A stretch of DNA of 64,000 bases, from the NCBI RefSeq assembly GCF_003024515.2, contig NZ_PYIX02000003.1, positions 62,001 through 126,000 of the forward strand, in the 5' to 3' direction. The DNA comes from Acinetobacter sichuanensis (lineage in GTDB: Bacteria > Pseudomonadota > Gammaproteobacteria > Pseudomonadales > Moraxellaceae). The notes beneath the pieces are model-generated. The model did not search any database, had not been told where the DNA came from, and saw nothing but the letters and a program-made list of their open reading frames with translations. The position numbers and the translations under genes were made by a program. Shown piece by piece: positions 1-9,412 of this stretch (its first letter is position 1; each line of letters opens with the position of its first letter).

Positions 1-603
1 AATTAAATTTGTGCCTGCATAGGCATCTTTATCAATCGCTTTAAGCTCTTTATCATTAATACGCCCAACATAACCAATAACATGCGCAAATAATTCACCA
101 TGTGGGTAGTAACGTGTCATTTGGGTTTCAATATCAACACCGGGAAATTGAAACTTCACTTCACTAAAACGGGCAATATCCACTTCAGTTAAGTTTAATT
201 TGAGTGTGACACGTTCAGTTTTCTTGGATGTTTTAATACGACTTGAAAAACGATCAATATCTTCTTCTGTTAAATTTAAAATAGGTGTGAGACGTTTAAC
301 CGTATCATCAATATCTTCAATATCAGCTTTACTTAACGTTGCTGTAAAGACAGGGTAATTATCGGCAAGTAAAATACCGTTACGATCATAAATATAGCCA
401 CGAGGAGGCGCTATAGGCTGTAGGCGAATTCGATTTTTATCTGAAGCTTGGCTAAACTCTTCATAATGAAAAATTTGTAAATAGGCGTAACGAGCCACCA
501 GTAAGAGCAAAAAAAATGAAACAATGCCAATAGCAAAAAAAATGCGACTGCGAAAGATACGCTTTTCTTGCTGAACATTTTTTAAAGGAAACTGTTGTTT
601 CAT
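1..603 (-). CDS. mrdA: Penicillin-binding protein 2 (peptidoglycan transpeptidase), N-terminal part, cut by window edge
   Basis: This is the first 201 codons of a class B penicillin-binding protein, the elongasome transpeptidase that crosslinks peptidoglycan for rod shape. Starting from the ATG at 603 there is a short basic cytoplasmic tail, one membrane anchor (about residues 22-40) and then the non-penicillin-binding dimerisation domain, with the motifs APPRGYIYDRNG and YYPHGELFAHVIGYVGRIN that are typical of MrdA. The serine active site lies beyond the window. The frame stays open to base 1. Normal length in this group is about 650-670 residues. Assignment to PBP2 rather than PBP3 rests on these motifs. 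Confidence 0.93.
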   Translation of the reverse strand, partial: MKQQFPLKNVQQEKRIFRSRIFFAIGIVSFFLLLLVARYAYLQIFHYEEFSQASDKNRIRLQPIAPPRGYIYDRNGILLADNYPVFTATLSKADIEDIDDTVKRLTPILNLTEEDIDRFSSRIKTSKKTERVTLKLNLTEVDIARFSEVKFQFPGVDIETQMTRYYPHGELFAHVIGYVGRINDKELKAIDKDAYAGTNLI

Positions 604-895
604 ATTAAGTTCGACTTACTGTGTTAAATGAATGGATACTGCGGGCAGCCATTTTACCTTAGAATTGCAGCAAAATTAGAAATATTCGTTTTGAATCTCT
701 ATAAAAATCTGTAAAAATGGCATATTTATAAATAGGCTTATAAAAATACAGATGATTGCCTTAACGATTTATGCTTTGACCTTATAGACACTAAATTTCT
801 AGGGTTTTGTATATGAGTTGCGTGATAATTCTGTTAAAGTCGGAAAAATATGGAAGATTATGTTTGACCCAAAATTAGGGACAATGGAGAAAATA
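604..895. other. Divergent intergenic region, mrdA / small exported protein
   Basis: This 292-base AT-rich stretch separates the minus-strand mrdA start from the plus-strand gene at 896. It must hold both promoters, but I could not pick convincing -35/-10 pairs. An in-frame upstream TTG (818) lengthens the next reading frame but has no ribosome site and would bury the signal peptide, so I leave it out. Confidence 0.5.
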
Positions 896-1414
896 ATGAA
901 AAAAATCTTTCCCTTAATATTACTTTTTGGATTAGGGAATAGTGCATATGCCGATTGGCAAGACTATTTACCAGAAGCCAAATTAAAATCAAGCGATACC
1001 TCAACTCTTAATGCTGGTGCAGGTCTAACACAAAAATTAGCACACTTTAATGGTGAATGGGTCAACCCCTATGGCATTGCTTATGCTAAATTGGGCGCAT
1101 TTGTAAATGGTGATCATGAGTTTGGTGGGCAAGTCGGCTTTCGCTATCCTGTTGTTTTAAATGGAACTGACAAAAATGGCTTCTATGTTGGCGTTTATGG
1201 TGGTTCACTCAAAAGTAAAAAAGTAGATAATGGTGATAAAGTTCAATATGGGGCAGGTGTAGACTTGTCATATGTTTTACTCAACAAAGAGCGCATTAGT
1301 ACATTCAGTGTTGGAATGGGTGCGGGCAGTGAATTACATGATCGAAATGGCAATATGATTGAAGAAACTCGACCACAAATTCAATTTGCTTACACATTGA
1401 GTGTGGGGCTTTAA
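896..1414 (+). CDS. Small exported protein, probable outer-membrane beta-barrel
   Basis: This gene encodes 172 residues from the ATG at 896, which sits about 7 bases after a GGAG. The start gives a clean signal peptide (MKKIFPLILLFGLGNSAYA, cleavage before DWQDY). The mature part shows alternating hydrophobic/polar strands with many glycines (GQVGFRYPVVLNG, GFYVGVYGGSL, STFSVGMGAGSEL) and ends QFAYTLSVGL, a pattern typical of small outer-membrane barrels, although the terminal residue is Leu rather than Phe. I do not recognise a named family. Localisation to the outer membrane is inferred. Confidence 0.7.
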   Translation: MKKIFPLILLFGLGNSAYADWQDYLPEAKLKSSDTSTLNAGAGLTQKLAHFNGEWVNPYGIAYAKLGAFVNGDHEFGGQVGFRYPVVLNGTDKNGFYVGVYGGSLKSKKVDNGDKVQYGAGVDLSYVLLNKERISTFSVGMGAGSELHDRNGNMIEETRPQIQFAYTLSVGL

Positions 1415-1472
1415 TTTTTATGTTTATCCATTTTCTTTAGACCGCAAATAGAAATAAATATGAGAGTCATGC

Positions 1473-2789
1473 ATGTTGGAATACGTTAACGATTTGTGGC
1501 AAGCTTTTTTTAGTCGACCTGATCATCTTGCAATATTAAGTATTGTGCCGGTGACAGCTTTTGTGACGTGGATACATGTATGGATGGCACTGAAAATGGT
1601 GTTTTATCCAATTAAGTTTTGGGGATTTCATATTGGTCCACTGCCTGTAGGCTGGCAAGGAATTGTGCCACGCAAAGCAGGACGTATCTCAGGCATTATT
1701 ACAGATAATACTTTGTCCAAGCTAGGTTCACTCAATGAGTTCCTGAATGCTATGGAGCCAGAAGATATGGCACGTATCATTGGTGAGCAAGTCGGTTTTG
1801 AGCTTGAACATTTGATCGATGAAGTCATGTTAGATCGTAATGCTGTCTTGTGGGAAAACCTACCTTATTCTATTAAGCGTCGTATTTATGCCCAAGCGCA
1901 TCAACAAATGCCAAATATCTTAAAAGGTCTCGTGACTGAGTTAACCATGAATGTTGAATCATTGGTTAATATGAAAGAAATGGTTGTACGACAAATGGAA
2001 GGTGACCGCCGTTTAATGGTACGCATGTTCTTAAAGGTTGGACAAAAAGAAATTAATTTTATTTGGCATATCAGTGCATTAATAGGAATGCTCTTTGGTA
2101 TCTTCCAAATGGCAGTCTATATTCTGATTCCTGACCATCGTACTGTGCCTGTATTTGCAGCAATTTGGGGCTTTTTAACCAACTGGATTGCAATTTGGAT
2201 GGTATTTAACCCTGTTTATCCACATTATGTTCGCTACCCACAATTTTTTGAGCGTACAAAAGACAAGAAATTTCCTTGGATTAAACCTGTAATTCCGCGT
2301 ATCGGTACATATAATGTGCAAGGTGCATTCATGAAACGTCAGGATGAGGTATCAGATGTCTTTGCAAGTGTAGTCACAGAAGACCTAATTACTTTAAAAT
2401 CCATCATGACCGAAATGATGTATGGACCAAGAAAGGAAAAAACACGTCGTATTATTAAGCGCCATGTGAATAGCATCATGGAAACGCCATTGATACGAAC
2501 AGCTTTACAACTTTCTATAGGTCCTTCGGAATATGCTAAACTTAAAACAGACTTGATTGATCGTTCCATTGAAATTACGATGGTGCCTGTAAGCGACCCA
2601 GCCTTTAATGCGAGCCGTGCACAGAAAATCTTTCAAATGTTTAGAGAGCGTATCCGTGAACTGACACCAACAGAATTTCAAAATCTATTACGTCCTGCCT
2701 TTAGAGAAGACGAATGGCTTTTGATTGTTTTGGGAGGAGTCACAGGATTTTTAGCAGGTCTAATCCATTTGTTTGTTGCTTTCTTATAA
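1473..2789 (+). CDS. DUF445-family inner-membrane protein
   Basis: This encodes a 438-residue protein with a hydrophobic segment near residues 20-45, a long charged middle with two DUF445 repeats (GFHIGPLPVGWQGIVPRKAG; later FPWIKPVIPRIGTYNVQG), a pair of central membrane segments (about 205-245) and a C-terminal membrane hairpin (LLIVLGGVTGFLAGLIHLFVAFL region). DUF445 proteins are membrane proteins of unknown biochemical role. The ATG at 1473 follows GAGAGTCATGC, an acceptable ribosome site. It lies 71 bases before adk and may be co-transcribed with it. Confidence 0.85.
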   Translation: MLEYVNDLWQAFFSRPDHLAILSIVPVTAFVTWIHVWMALKMVFYPIKFWGFHIGPLPVGWQGIVPRKAGRISGIITDNTLSKLGSLNEFLNAMEPEDMARIIGEQVGFELEHLIDEVMLDRNAVLWENLPYSIKRRIYAQAHQQMPNILKGLVTELTMNVESLVNMKEMVVRQMEGDRRLMVRMFLKVGQKEINFIWHISALIGMLFGIFQMAVYILIPDHRTVPVFAAIWGFLTNWIAIWMVFNPVYPHYVRYPQFFERTKDKKFPWIKPVIPRIGTYNVQGAFMKRQDEVSDVFASVVTEDLITLKSIMTEMMYGPRKEKTRRIIKRHVNSIMETPLIRTALQLSIGPSEYAKLKTDLIDRSIEITMVPVSDPAFNASRAQKIFQMFRERIRELTPTEFQNLLRPAFREDEWLLIVLGGVTGFLAGLIHLFVAFL

Positions 2790-2791
2790 AT

Positions 2792-2829
2792 AGATACCCG
2801 TGCATCCCAGAGGGATCATCGTAGGTATC
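2792..2829 (+). promoter_or_regulatory. Imperfect nested hairpin in the adk leader
   Basis: GATACC and GGTATC form an outer inverted repeat around an inner ATCCC-AGA-GGGAT hairpin. It sits directly after the DUF445 stop codon and about 31 bases before the adk start. No T-run follows, so it does not look like an intrinsic terminator. It could be an mRNA processing or stability structure. Confidence 0.4.
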
Positions 2830-2845
2830 ATACATATTGTTTTAA

Positions 2846-3514
<669 letters not shown>

Positions 3515-3546
3515 AACCATTGCGCAAAGTTGTTAAAACTTTGACA

Positions 3547-3585
3547 AAAAAAGAGTCCTCATTCATATTAGGGCTCTTTTTTTAT
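3547..3585 (+). terminator. Rho-independent terminator after adk
   Basis: The stem AAAGAGTCC / GGGCTCTTT (one G-T pair) has a loop of about 12 bases and is followed by a T-run. It lies about 35 bases past the adk stop. Confidence 0.8.
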
Positions 3586-3602
3586 GGCTGAGGAATAAAA
3601 TC

Positions 3603-3824
3603 TTGATTAAAATTGCATTAATTGCCTTGGTTGTTTTAAGTGTTCTTGTTTTACTGGGCTTATTGGTGATCAGTTTTAAATTATTACGTAAAGCACAAAA
3701 AGAAGAGTTGCAAGAACGTAGAGAAATGAGAAAAACTGCGGATTATAAAGTTCATCCACAGCTTGCTGAGGAATGGAAAAGATTAGAAAAAATGAAAAAA
3801 GATTTGGAAAATAAAAATAAATAA
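3603..3824 (+). CDS. Small single-span membrane protein with charged C-terminal tail
   Basis: This 73-residue protein has one N-terminal transmembrane helix (about residues 4-26, IALIALVVLSVLVLLGLLVI) followed by a highly charged helical tail rich in K, E and R (RKAQKEELQERREMRK, KMKKDLENKNK). It begins at TTG, chosen because GAGG lies about 10 bases upstream and there is no in-frame ATG before the membrane helix. It precedes a lipoprotein gene by 15 bases, so the two are probably co-transcribed. The function is unknown. Confidence 0.7.
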   Translation: MIKIALIALVVLSVLVLLGLLVISFKLLRKAQKEELQERREMRKTADYKVHPQLAEEWKRLEKMKKDLENKNK

Positions 3825-3839
3825 TACATCTGGAGTTTC

Positions 3840-4202
3840 ATGAAAATAAAAGCTTTATATTTATTGTTTAGCTTGTTTTTAATGGCATGTACTCAAGAGA
3901 TTCAGATTACGCCGAAAGTTTTGCCCAATGCGGTCGTGGGACAATATTACAATGCGAAAATTGAGATTGAAAAAGTTACCTTGATCGATGGTTTATTTGT
4001 TGATACTTCTATCCCTATAAATTCTGGGTTGAAAATGTATACAGGGGTAGGGCAACTTCCTTATAGTGAGCATACCATCGAAATCAAAGGTACACCCACG
4101 CACTCAGGTCAGTATCGAATCGTTTTGGAAGGTGCAACCCGTAATGCTTATGGTGGAAATATTTATTTTCGTAAGGAATATGACTTGGTTGTTGTAAAGT
4201 AA
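3840..4202 (+). CDS. Hypothetical lipoprotein
   Basis: This is a 120-residue predicted lipoprotein. A signal peptide ends in the lipobox LMAC with Cys17 as the lipidated residue. The mature part (TPKVLPNAVVGQYYNAKIEIEKV, TPTHSGQYRIVLEG) resembles a single immunoglobulin-like beta-sandwich, comparable to putative-Ig/cadherin-type domains that use 'VGQYYNAKI' phrasing; this is inference. It follows the small membrane protein by 15 bases, has CTGGAG upstream of the ATG, and converges with the GNAT gene one base downstream. Confidence 0.7.
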   Translation: MKIKALYLLFSLFLMACTQEIQITPKVLPNAVVGQYYNAKIEIEKVTLIDGLFVDTSIPINSGLKMYTGVGQLPYSEHTIEIKGTPTHSGQYRIVLEGATRNAYGGNIYFRKEYDLVVVK

Positions 4203-4203
4203 A

Positions 4204-4680
4204 TTAATAAAAGAAAATCATTTTGACTTCATTTTCATCATTCATTTCACTAGAAACATTAATTTTAAAACCAAGTTTTTGATATAAATTAATCGCTGCA
4301 ATATTATTGGCAAGTACTGAAAGTATGATTTGTTCTACATATGGCTGACCATACTGAATGACTGCTTGTAAAAGTTGTGTTGCAATGTCTTGTCCACGAA
4401 AAGTGGGTTCAACAAAAAAGCCATATAGCTGTGCTTGAGGCTTATTTTTTGAGCCATTTTCTAGATCAAGAATCAATACACCAATAATCTTTTGCTGAGA
4501 ATAAGCAGCAAAAATTGTATACTTTGAAATCACCTCTGCGAAAACATTCAATGGTTTTGTAGTTTCAACTGCATAAGATGAGCCAAACATTTCAGGCGAA
4601 TTTTTGAGTGCTGAAAGTCTGATTGTTCTAAAGTCATCAACATCATTAGCGTTCAGTTGTCGAATCATTATTTTAGACAT
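4204..4680 (-). CDS. GNAT-family N-acetyltransferase
   Basis: This 158-residue protein has a GNAT fold. The N-terminal strand IMIRQLNANDVDDFRTIRLSAL, the central strand LYGFFVEPTFRGQDIATQLLQAV (acetyl-CoA pyrophosphate loop R-G-Q-D-I-A) and the C-terminal AAINLYQKLGFKI are all recognisable. The acceptor substrate cannot be told. The start is uncertain: I chose ATG at 4680 (MSKIMIRQ); 4668 (MIRQ) or a longer form from 4731 are possible, and none has a strong ribosome site. It is convergent with the lipoprotein gene at 3840. Confidence 0.8.
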   Translation of the reverse strand: MSKIMIRQLNANDVDDFRTIRLSALKNSPEMFGSSYAVETTKPLNVFAEVISKYTIFAAYSQQKIIGVLILDLENGSKNKPQAQLYGFFVEPTFRGQDIATQLLQAVIQYGQPYVEQIILSVLANNIAAINLYQKLGFKINVSSEMNDENEVKMIFFY

Positions 4681-4810
4681 TTTGATGGTTTTTAAAATGA
4701 TTGTTTGATCTGAATTATAAGTATCACACAACTTTTATTTCAATTTAAAAGCTCCAAATATTGAAATAATTTAATGTTAAAACTCGAAAATCAATAGCCT
4801 AAAATCATGA

Positions 4811-5503
4811 TTAGGCTTTGTCTAAGGGCTTCATTTTGATTTCTTTTGCTGCACCAAACTCATATTTATCACTCCAATTACAAACATGAGAAACAACACA
4901 TTCGCCACACTTCGGTTTACGTGCAATACAGGTATAACGCCCATGCAAAATTAACCAGTGATGCGAGTCTAAAATAAACTCTTTAGGAATAACTTTTATG
5001 AGGCGGTGTTCAACTTCTAATACATTTTTACCTACGGCTAAGCCAGTACGGTTCCCCAAACGGAAAATATGAGTATCTACAGCCATTGTAGGCTGTCCAA
5101 ATGCAGTATTTAACACAACATTGGCAGTTTTACGTCCTACACCAGGTAAAGTCTCTAAATCAGCTCTATTGTCAGGGACTTGGCTATTATGTTTCTCAAT
5201 CAAAATTTTACAGGCTTTGATGACATTTTCAGCTTTAGAGTTATATAAACCAATGGTTTTTATATATTCTTTTAAACCATCTACACCGAGTGCATAAATT
5301 TGCTCTGGTGTGTTGGCGATGGGGAAGAGTTTGTCTGTGGCTTTATTGACACTGACATCTGTGGCTTGAGCAGATAGAGTGACTGCAACTAAAAGCTCAA
5401 AAGCATTTGAATAATTTAGCTCTGTTTCAGGATGAGGACGTTGTTCACGCAAAATTTCAAAAAAAGTCTGAATTTGCTTTTTAGTCATATTTTTAACAGT
5501 CAC
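4811..5503 (-). CDS. nth: Endonuclease III (DNA glycosylase / AP lyase)
   Basis: Nth removes oxidised pyrimidines and cleaves AP sites in base-excision repair. The 230-residue product has the helix-hairpin-helix LPGVGRKTANVV with catalytic Lys125, catalytic Asp143 in AVDTHIFR, and the C-terminal 4Fe-4S motif Cys192-x6-Cys199-x2-Cys202-x5-Cys208. It starts with GTG, supported by AGGAG six to seven bases upstream. It follows the RnfB-like gene by 14 bases on the same strand, echoing the rsx-nth operon of enterics. Confidence 0.96.
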   Translation of the reverse strand: MTVKNMTKKQIQTFFEILREQRPHPETELNYSNAFELLVAVTLSAQATDVSVNKATDKLFPIANTPEQIYALGVDGLKEYIKTIGLYNSKAENVIKACKILIEKHNSQVPDNRADLETLPGVGRKTANVVLNTAFGQPTMAVDTHIFRLGNRTGLAVGKNVLEVEHRLIKVIPKEFILDSHHWLILHGRYTCIARKPKCGECVVSHVCNWSDKYEFGAAKEIKMKPLDKA

Positions 5504-5517
5504 AATTTTCTCCTCTT

Positions 5518-6309
5518 TTAGCTTTGTAAAGCACTTAATTGTTGCTGTAATTCATTGAGTTGAATTTGTTTTTTCTCATCCATACGCACAGACAGTTGTT
5601 TTTCTAACTTCTTAATTTGTGTACGAAGTTTAGCAAGTTCAATCGTTGTTTTAGCATCTATTGTAGGTGTGCTCTCTGGGCTTTTATCACTGAGTTGAAT
5701 TGATGGAAGCTCTTGGATTTGTGTCGAAAATTGTGCAAAAAGTTGAGTATCGATTTCAGCACGAACAACAGGTCCTTTACGATGAATACGGCGTTTTTCT
5801 TCACGTTGAATATGTGAATAATAACGTTGGCGTAAATCATCTTGCTCAGCGATACGGTGAAGCTCATCAGGAATTGCTTGAGTGTCTTCAACAAGGTCAA
5901 TACAGTCTACAGGACATGGAGGAATGCATAGTTCACAGCCTGTACATAAGTCTGTCAAAATCGTGTGCATCAGCTTTCCAGAGCCAATGATCGCATCGAC
6001 GGGGCAAGCACTAATACATTTGGTACAGCCAATACATTCATCTTCACGAATAATCGCTTTCATACGTTGAGGGCGACCATCACTTTGAATTGCCCAAACA
6101 CTTTCTTCAGCAACCAATTGTTCACGATTGAGAAGTTGTGCCAAAGCATCGGCAACAGGTTGCCCACCAGGTACACATTTATTCGCAGCTTCCCCTTGAG
6201 CAATAGATTGAGCGTAAGGCAGACAACCATCACGATGACCACATAATCCACATTGAGTTTGTGGAAGTAGGGCATCGATTTGTTGGATGAGAGAAATTTG
6301 CGAATTCAT
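5518..6309 (-). CDS. rsxB: Orphan RnfB/RsxB-type iron-sulfur electron-transfer protein
   Basis: This 263-residue protein matches RnfB in three parts: an N-terminal 4Fe-4S domain ([15 protein letters not shown] ... NKCVPGG), then two ferredoxin clusters ([16 protein letters not shown] and [16 protein letters not shown]), then a charged coiled-coil-like tail (about 195-263). It lacks the N-terminal membrane anchor of Escherichia coli RnfB, and its first motif is C-x2-C-x5-C rather than C-x2-C-x4-C. No rnfA, C, D, G or E genes are nearby, so it may donate electrons to another partner. It is in one operon with nth. Confidence 0.85.
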   Translation of the reverse strand: MNSQISLIQQIDALLPQTQCGLCGHRDGCLPYAQSIAQGEAANKCVPGGQPVADALAQLLNREQLVAEESVWAIQSDGRPQRMKAIIREDECIGCTKCISACPVDAIIGSGKLMHTILTDLCTGCELCIPPCPVDCIDLVEDTQAIPDELHRIAEQDDLRQRYYSHIQREEKRRIHRKGPVVRAEIDTQLFAQFSTQIQELPSIQLSDKSPESTPTIDAKTTIELAKLRTQIKKLEKQLSVRMDEKKQIQLNELQQQLSALQS

Positions 6310-6638
6310 GCGATAAAAACTTGCGGGGTCAGGAAAATAAAATACGAATAAATTTTAACATATTCCTAGGGTTTTGTGGTTGATCCAAAATAGGACGAAA
6401 AATGCGCTAAATATGAGCAAAAATGCCACAGTGAATATATGAAAAATGCGACTGAATGGGCATAATTTTTTTTATTTATTAGTAAATATCATGTTGAATT
6501 TAATAATTATTTAAAAAAACATTAGAAAAAGTGTTGTAGATTGTTAACAAAAGAGATTAAATACTTTGCGCCAAAATATATCATTCTTTTGAAAAATTTG
6601 ACCAATTTTGATTCACCCCTTATGCTGAGGATTGAGCG
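6310..6638. other. Divergent intergenic region, rsxB / gdhA
   Basis: This stretch of 329 AT-rich bases separates the divergent rsxB and gdhA genes. It must carry promoters for both, but I see only weak hexamers (for example TTGTAG with TTAAAT near 6535-6565 for gdhA). No other gene is supported here. Confidence 0.5.
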
Positions 6639-7982
6639 TTGAAATATACTAGCCTGAATGACTTCCTAGATTACGTTAAAGCACGTGATCCAAACCAACC
6701 TGAATTTCTGCAAGCTGTAGAAGAAGTAATGACCAGCTTATGGCCATTTATTGAGAAAAATCCACAATATGCAGATTATGGTTTGCTTGAACGTCTTGTA
6801 GAGCCAGAACGTGCGATTCAATTCCGTGTATCTTGGTTAGATGACCAAGGTCAAACACAAGTAAACCGTGCTTTCCGTGTTCAATATAACTCTGCAATTG
6901 GACCATTCAAAGGTGGTATGCGCTTCCACCCATCTGTAAACCTTTCAATTTTAAAATTTTTAGGTTTCGAACAAACTTTTAAAAATGCTTTGACTACATT
7001 GCCAATGGGCGGTGGTAAAGGGGGTTCTGACTTTAACCCTAAAGGTAAGTCAGAAGGCGAAATCATGCGTTTCTGCCAAGCATTAATGATCGAACTTTAT
7101 CGTCACCTTGGTTCAAATACAGATATTCCAGCGGGTGATATCGGTGTAGGTGGTCGTGAAGTCGGTTACATGGCAGGTATGATGAAGAAGCTCAGCAATG
7201 ACACTTCATGTGTATTTACAGGCAAAGGTTTGTCTTTTGGTGGCTCTTTGGCACGTCCAGAAGCAACTGGCTTTGGTACAGTTTATTTTGCTGAAGAAAT
7301 GCTTAAAACTCGTGGTGAAAGCTTTAAAGATAAAGTTGTAGCAATCTCAGGTTCTGGCAACGTTGCTCAGTTTGCTGCTGAAAAAGCGATGTACTTAGGC
7401 GCGAAAGTGGTTTCACTTTCAGACTCTAACGGTACGGTATACGTTAAAAATGGTTTCACTACTGAGCTTTTACGTGAAGTGATGGAACTTAAAAATGTAA
7501 AACGTGGTCGTATTTCAGAGTTTGCGTCTAAACACGGTTTTGAATACCTTGAAGGTCAACGTCCTTGGTCAATCAAATGTGATATCGCACTACCATGTGC
7601 AACACAAAATGAATTGGATGAAGACGATGCAGTTGCACTTCTTGCTAATGGCGTGATCTGTGTCGCTGAAGGTGCAAACATGCCTTCTACACTTGAAGCT
7701 GTAGAGAAATTCGTTGAAGCGAAAATTCTTTATGCACCAGGTAAAGCATCAAATGCGGGTGGTGTTGCAACTTCTGGTCTTGAAATGTCACAAAACTCAA
7801 TCCGTTTGGGTTGGACATTTGAAGAAGTAGATGAGCGTTTACATGCGATCATGAAAGAAATTCACCGTAACTGTGTGAAATACGGTACTGAAGAAGATGG
7901 TACTGTGAACTATGTAAATGGTGCAAATATTGCAGGCTTCGTAAAAGTGGCTGATGCGATGATCACACAAGGTGTATTCTAA
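6639..7982 (+). CDS. gdhA: NADP-specific glutamate dehydrogenase
   Basis: GdhA aminates 2-oxoglutarate with ammonia and NADPH to make glutamate. The 447-residue product has the same length as the E. coli enzyme and aligns by eye along its whole length: GPFKGGMRFHPSVNLSILKFLGFEQ, PMGGGKGGSDF with catalytic Lys127, PAGDIGVGGREVG, the dinucleotide-binding GSGNVAQ and NAGGVATSGLEM. The start is TTG at 6639, with GAGG about 9 bases upstream and KYTSLNDFL matching the family N-terminus. A terminator follows directly. Confidence 0.97.
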   Translation: MKYTSLNDFLDYVKARDPNQPEFLQAVEEVMTSLWPFIEKNPQYADYGLLERLVEPERAIQFRVSWLDDQGQTQVNRAFRVQYNSAIGPFKGGMRFHPSVNLSILKFLGFEQTFKNALTTLPMGGGKGGSDFNPKGKSEGEIMRFCQALMIELYRHLGSNTDIPAGDIGVGGREVGYMAGMMKKLSNDTSCVFTGKGLSFGGSLARPEATGFGTVYFAEEMLKTRGESFKDKVVAISGSGNVAQFAAEKAMYLGAKVVSLSDSNGTVYVKNGFTTELLREVMELKNVKRGRISEFASKHGFEYLEGQRPWSIKCDIALPCATQNELDEDDAVALLANGVICVAEGANMPSTLEAVEKFVEAKILYAPGKASNAGGVATSGLEMSQNSIRLGWTFEEVDERLHAIMKEIHRNCVKYGTEEDGTVNYVNGANIAGFVKVADAMITQGVF

Positions 7983-8004
7983 GGTTTAAACCTCGAATAA
8001 ATCT

Positions 8005-8034
8005 AAAAACCGATGCTTTTGCATCGGTTTTTTT
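8005..8034 (+). terminator. Rho-independent terminator after gdhA
   Basis: The stem AAAACCGATGC / GCATCGGTTTT with a TTTT loop is followed by T residues. The stem resembles the one at 9359-9388. It probably also ends the converging META lipoprotein transcript. Confidence 0.88.
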
Positions 8035-8045
8035 ATGGCATTGAA

Positions 8046-8879
8046 TCAAGTTGATTTCAGGTCTTGTTTTCGCGGAATGGCTTGAAAAATCATATTGGGT
8101 TGATATTTTGATTCTAAAATTAAAGTTGGTAAAGCCGTTGAAAAGTTAAACCTGATATTCATAGGCTTGGACATGATGTGAGCAATATGTTGTTCATGTT
8201 GTGTATTGCCACAAAATTTCACTTGGCTTCTAAAGTCACTTTTTGGAATGAGCGTCTTATTTTCAAGGATATATTTTTGACTTTGACCATTACAGCCTGC
8301 ATAAAACAGCATACGATCGGCTGTGAAATTGATAAGTAAGGGTTGAATTTGGTCAAGGCTTTGTTCATCAGTTTGATGTTGCCATGTAAATTTTTTCAAT
8401 AGTTCAGCATCATAATAGGATAGATCAGAAATATAGGGAAGTGCCTGAAAGGTATATATAGCGCCATTTTTTAACGAAACATTCAGCTTTTTTTGATCTT
8501 TGGCATGCGTTTGAATATCTAAATGTACATCTGTAAAAATTTGAGTCGCTAAATTTTCTTGGGACTCTAGTGTGCCACAGCCCATCAAAGTTTGAATCTG
8601 AGTACCTTTGCTTTGGAGGTGATTGCCATCGAGTACATGTGCTTTTGAGATTTGATTACAGCCGCTATAAATTTGAGTACCTTGAGTTGAAATATTAACA
8701 AGAATAGGCACTGAGCTGTTTGGTGGAGTATAGCTCCATGTATGTTGTGTTAAGGCATCAGTGAATTGTTGTGCGGATAACGGAGCAGTAGGGCTTAGTG
8801 TTTGATTTTTAGAGGGGGAGTTTTGACAAGCTGAAACAGATAATAATGCACAGAAAAACAATAATGGCATGATTTTCAT
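8046..8879 (-). CDS. Lipoprotein with two META (HslJ-like) domains
   Basis: This encodes a 277-residue lipoprotein; the signal peptide ends in the lipobox SVSAC (Cys18). Two tandem META-type units follow: TWSYTPPNSSVPILVNIS...GCNQISKAHVLDGNHL...MGCGTLE (about 47-105) and FTWQHQTDE...AGCNGQSQKYILENKTL...FCGNTQHE (about 165-225). META/HslJ domains are small beta folds; the family is linked to heat-inducible and novobiocin-related envelope functions, but the biochemical role is unknown. The ATG overlaps the stop of the upstream frameshifted paralogue by one base (TAATG), so translation is probably coupled. Confidence 0.8.
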   Translation of the reverse strand: MKIMPLLFFCALLSVSACQNSPSKNQTLSPTAPLSAQQFTDALTQHTWSYTPPNSSVPILVNISTQGTQIYSGCNQISKAHVLDGNHLQSKGTQIQTLMGCGTLESQENLATQIFTDVHLDIQTHAKDQKKLNVSLKNGAIYTFQALPYISDLSYYDAELLKKFTWQHQTDEQSLDQIQPLLINFTADRMLFYAGCNGQSQKYILENKTLIPKSDFRSQVKFCGNTQHEQHIAHIMSKPMNIRFNFSTALPTLILESKYQPNMIFQAIPRKQDLKST

Positions 8880-9320
8880 TAGTTATTCTCCATGAGGATG
8901 TTTGTTTTACTCGAAATTTTTGTACCTATAAATATATGATCTTGTTGGTCTTTTTGGAAAATAAGTTTCGGGTGTTTGCTTGAAGCATATTTAATTTGAA
9001 AGGGTACAGCTTGCAGAAAAAACATACGAATAAAGTGTTCCTGTTGCATGATGTTGGGTGCACATGCTTGGGCATCGCCAAAAATGATAGGGGCTATCAT
9101 TTTCTGTTCAATAATTTTATAAGACTCGCCCATAGTGTTACAGGACGTATATGCACTGAGATGATCGTTACTAAACGTCAGTTCAATCGGAATGTCAATA
9201 TTGGGTGGTGTATATGCCCATGTATATTGACTGAGCAGTTTTTTGAGTTTCTTGTGTAGATAGCGGTTTTTCAGTACAAGACGTACAGAATAGGACAAGC
9301 ATCATTATTTTAGTTTTCAT
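8879..9320 (-). pseudogene. META-domain lipoprotein gene disrupted by a +1 frameshift in an A-run
   Basis: From ATG at 9320 the frame encodes a lipoprotein signal peptide (MKTKIMMLVLFCTSC, then TEKPLSTQETQK) but then runs to a TGA near 9197. The META domain (QYTWAYTPPNIDIPIELTF, TSCNTMGESYKI, ACAPNIMQQEHF) lies in the next frame and ends at 8879. The frames meet at a run of six A (minus strand, 9239-9244); five A would join signal peptide and domain into about 146 residues. The domain is close to the first META unit of the downstream gene (TWSYTPPN versus TWAYTPPN), so the two are paralogues. It may be a true pseudogene, a slippage-controlled gene or a sequencing error. Confidence 0.78.
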
Positions 9321-9358
9321 GTTCTAATCACACATATTGGAATTATTGAAAAGGATTA

Positions 9359-9388
9359 AAAAAACCGATGCCTAAACATCGGTTTTAA
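9359..9388 (-). terminator. Hairpin terminator after the META/DUF4377 lipoprotein gene
   Basis: The stem AAAACCGATG / CATCGGTTTT lies about 25 bases past the stop of the minus-strand gene at 9413. A short T-run follows on the minus strand. It separates that gene from the two META genes downstream. Confidence 0.7.
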
Positions 9389-9412
9389 AAAAACTATTTT
9401 GATGTATAAAAA

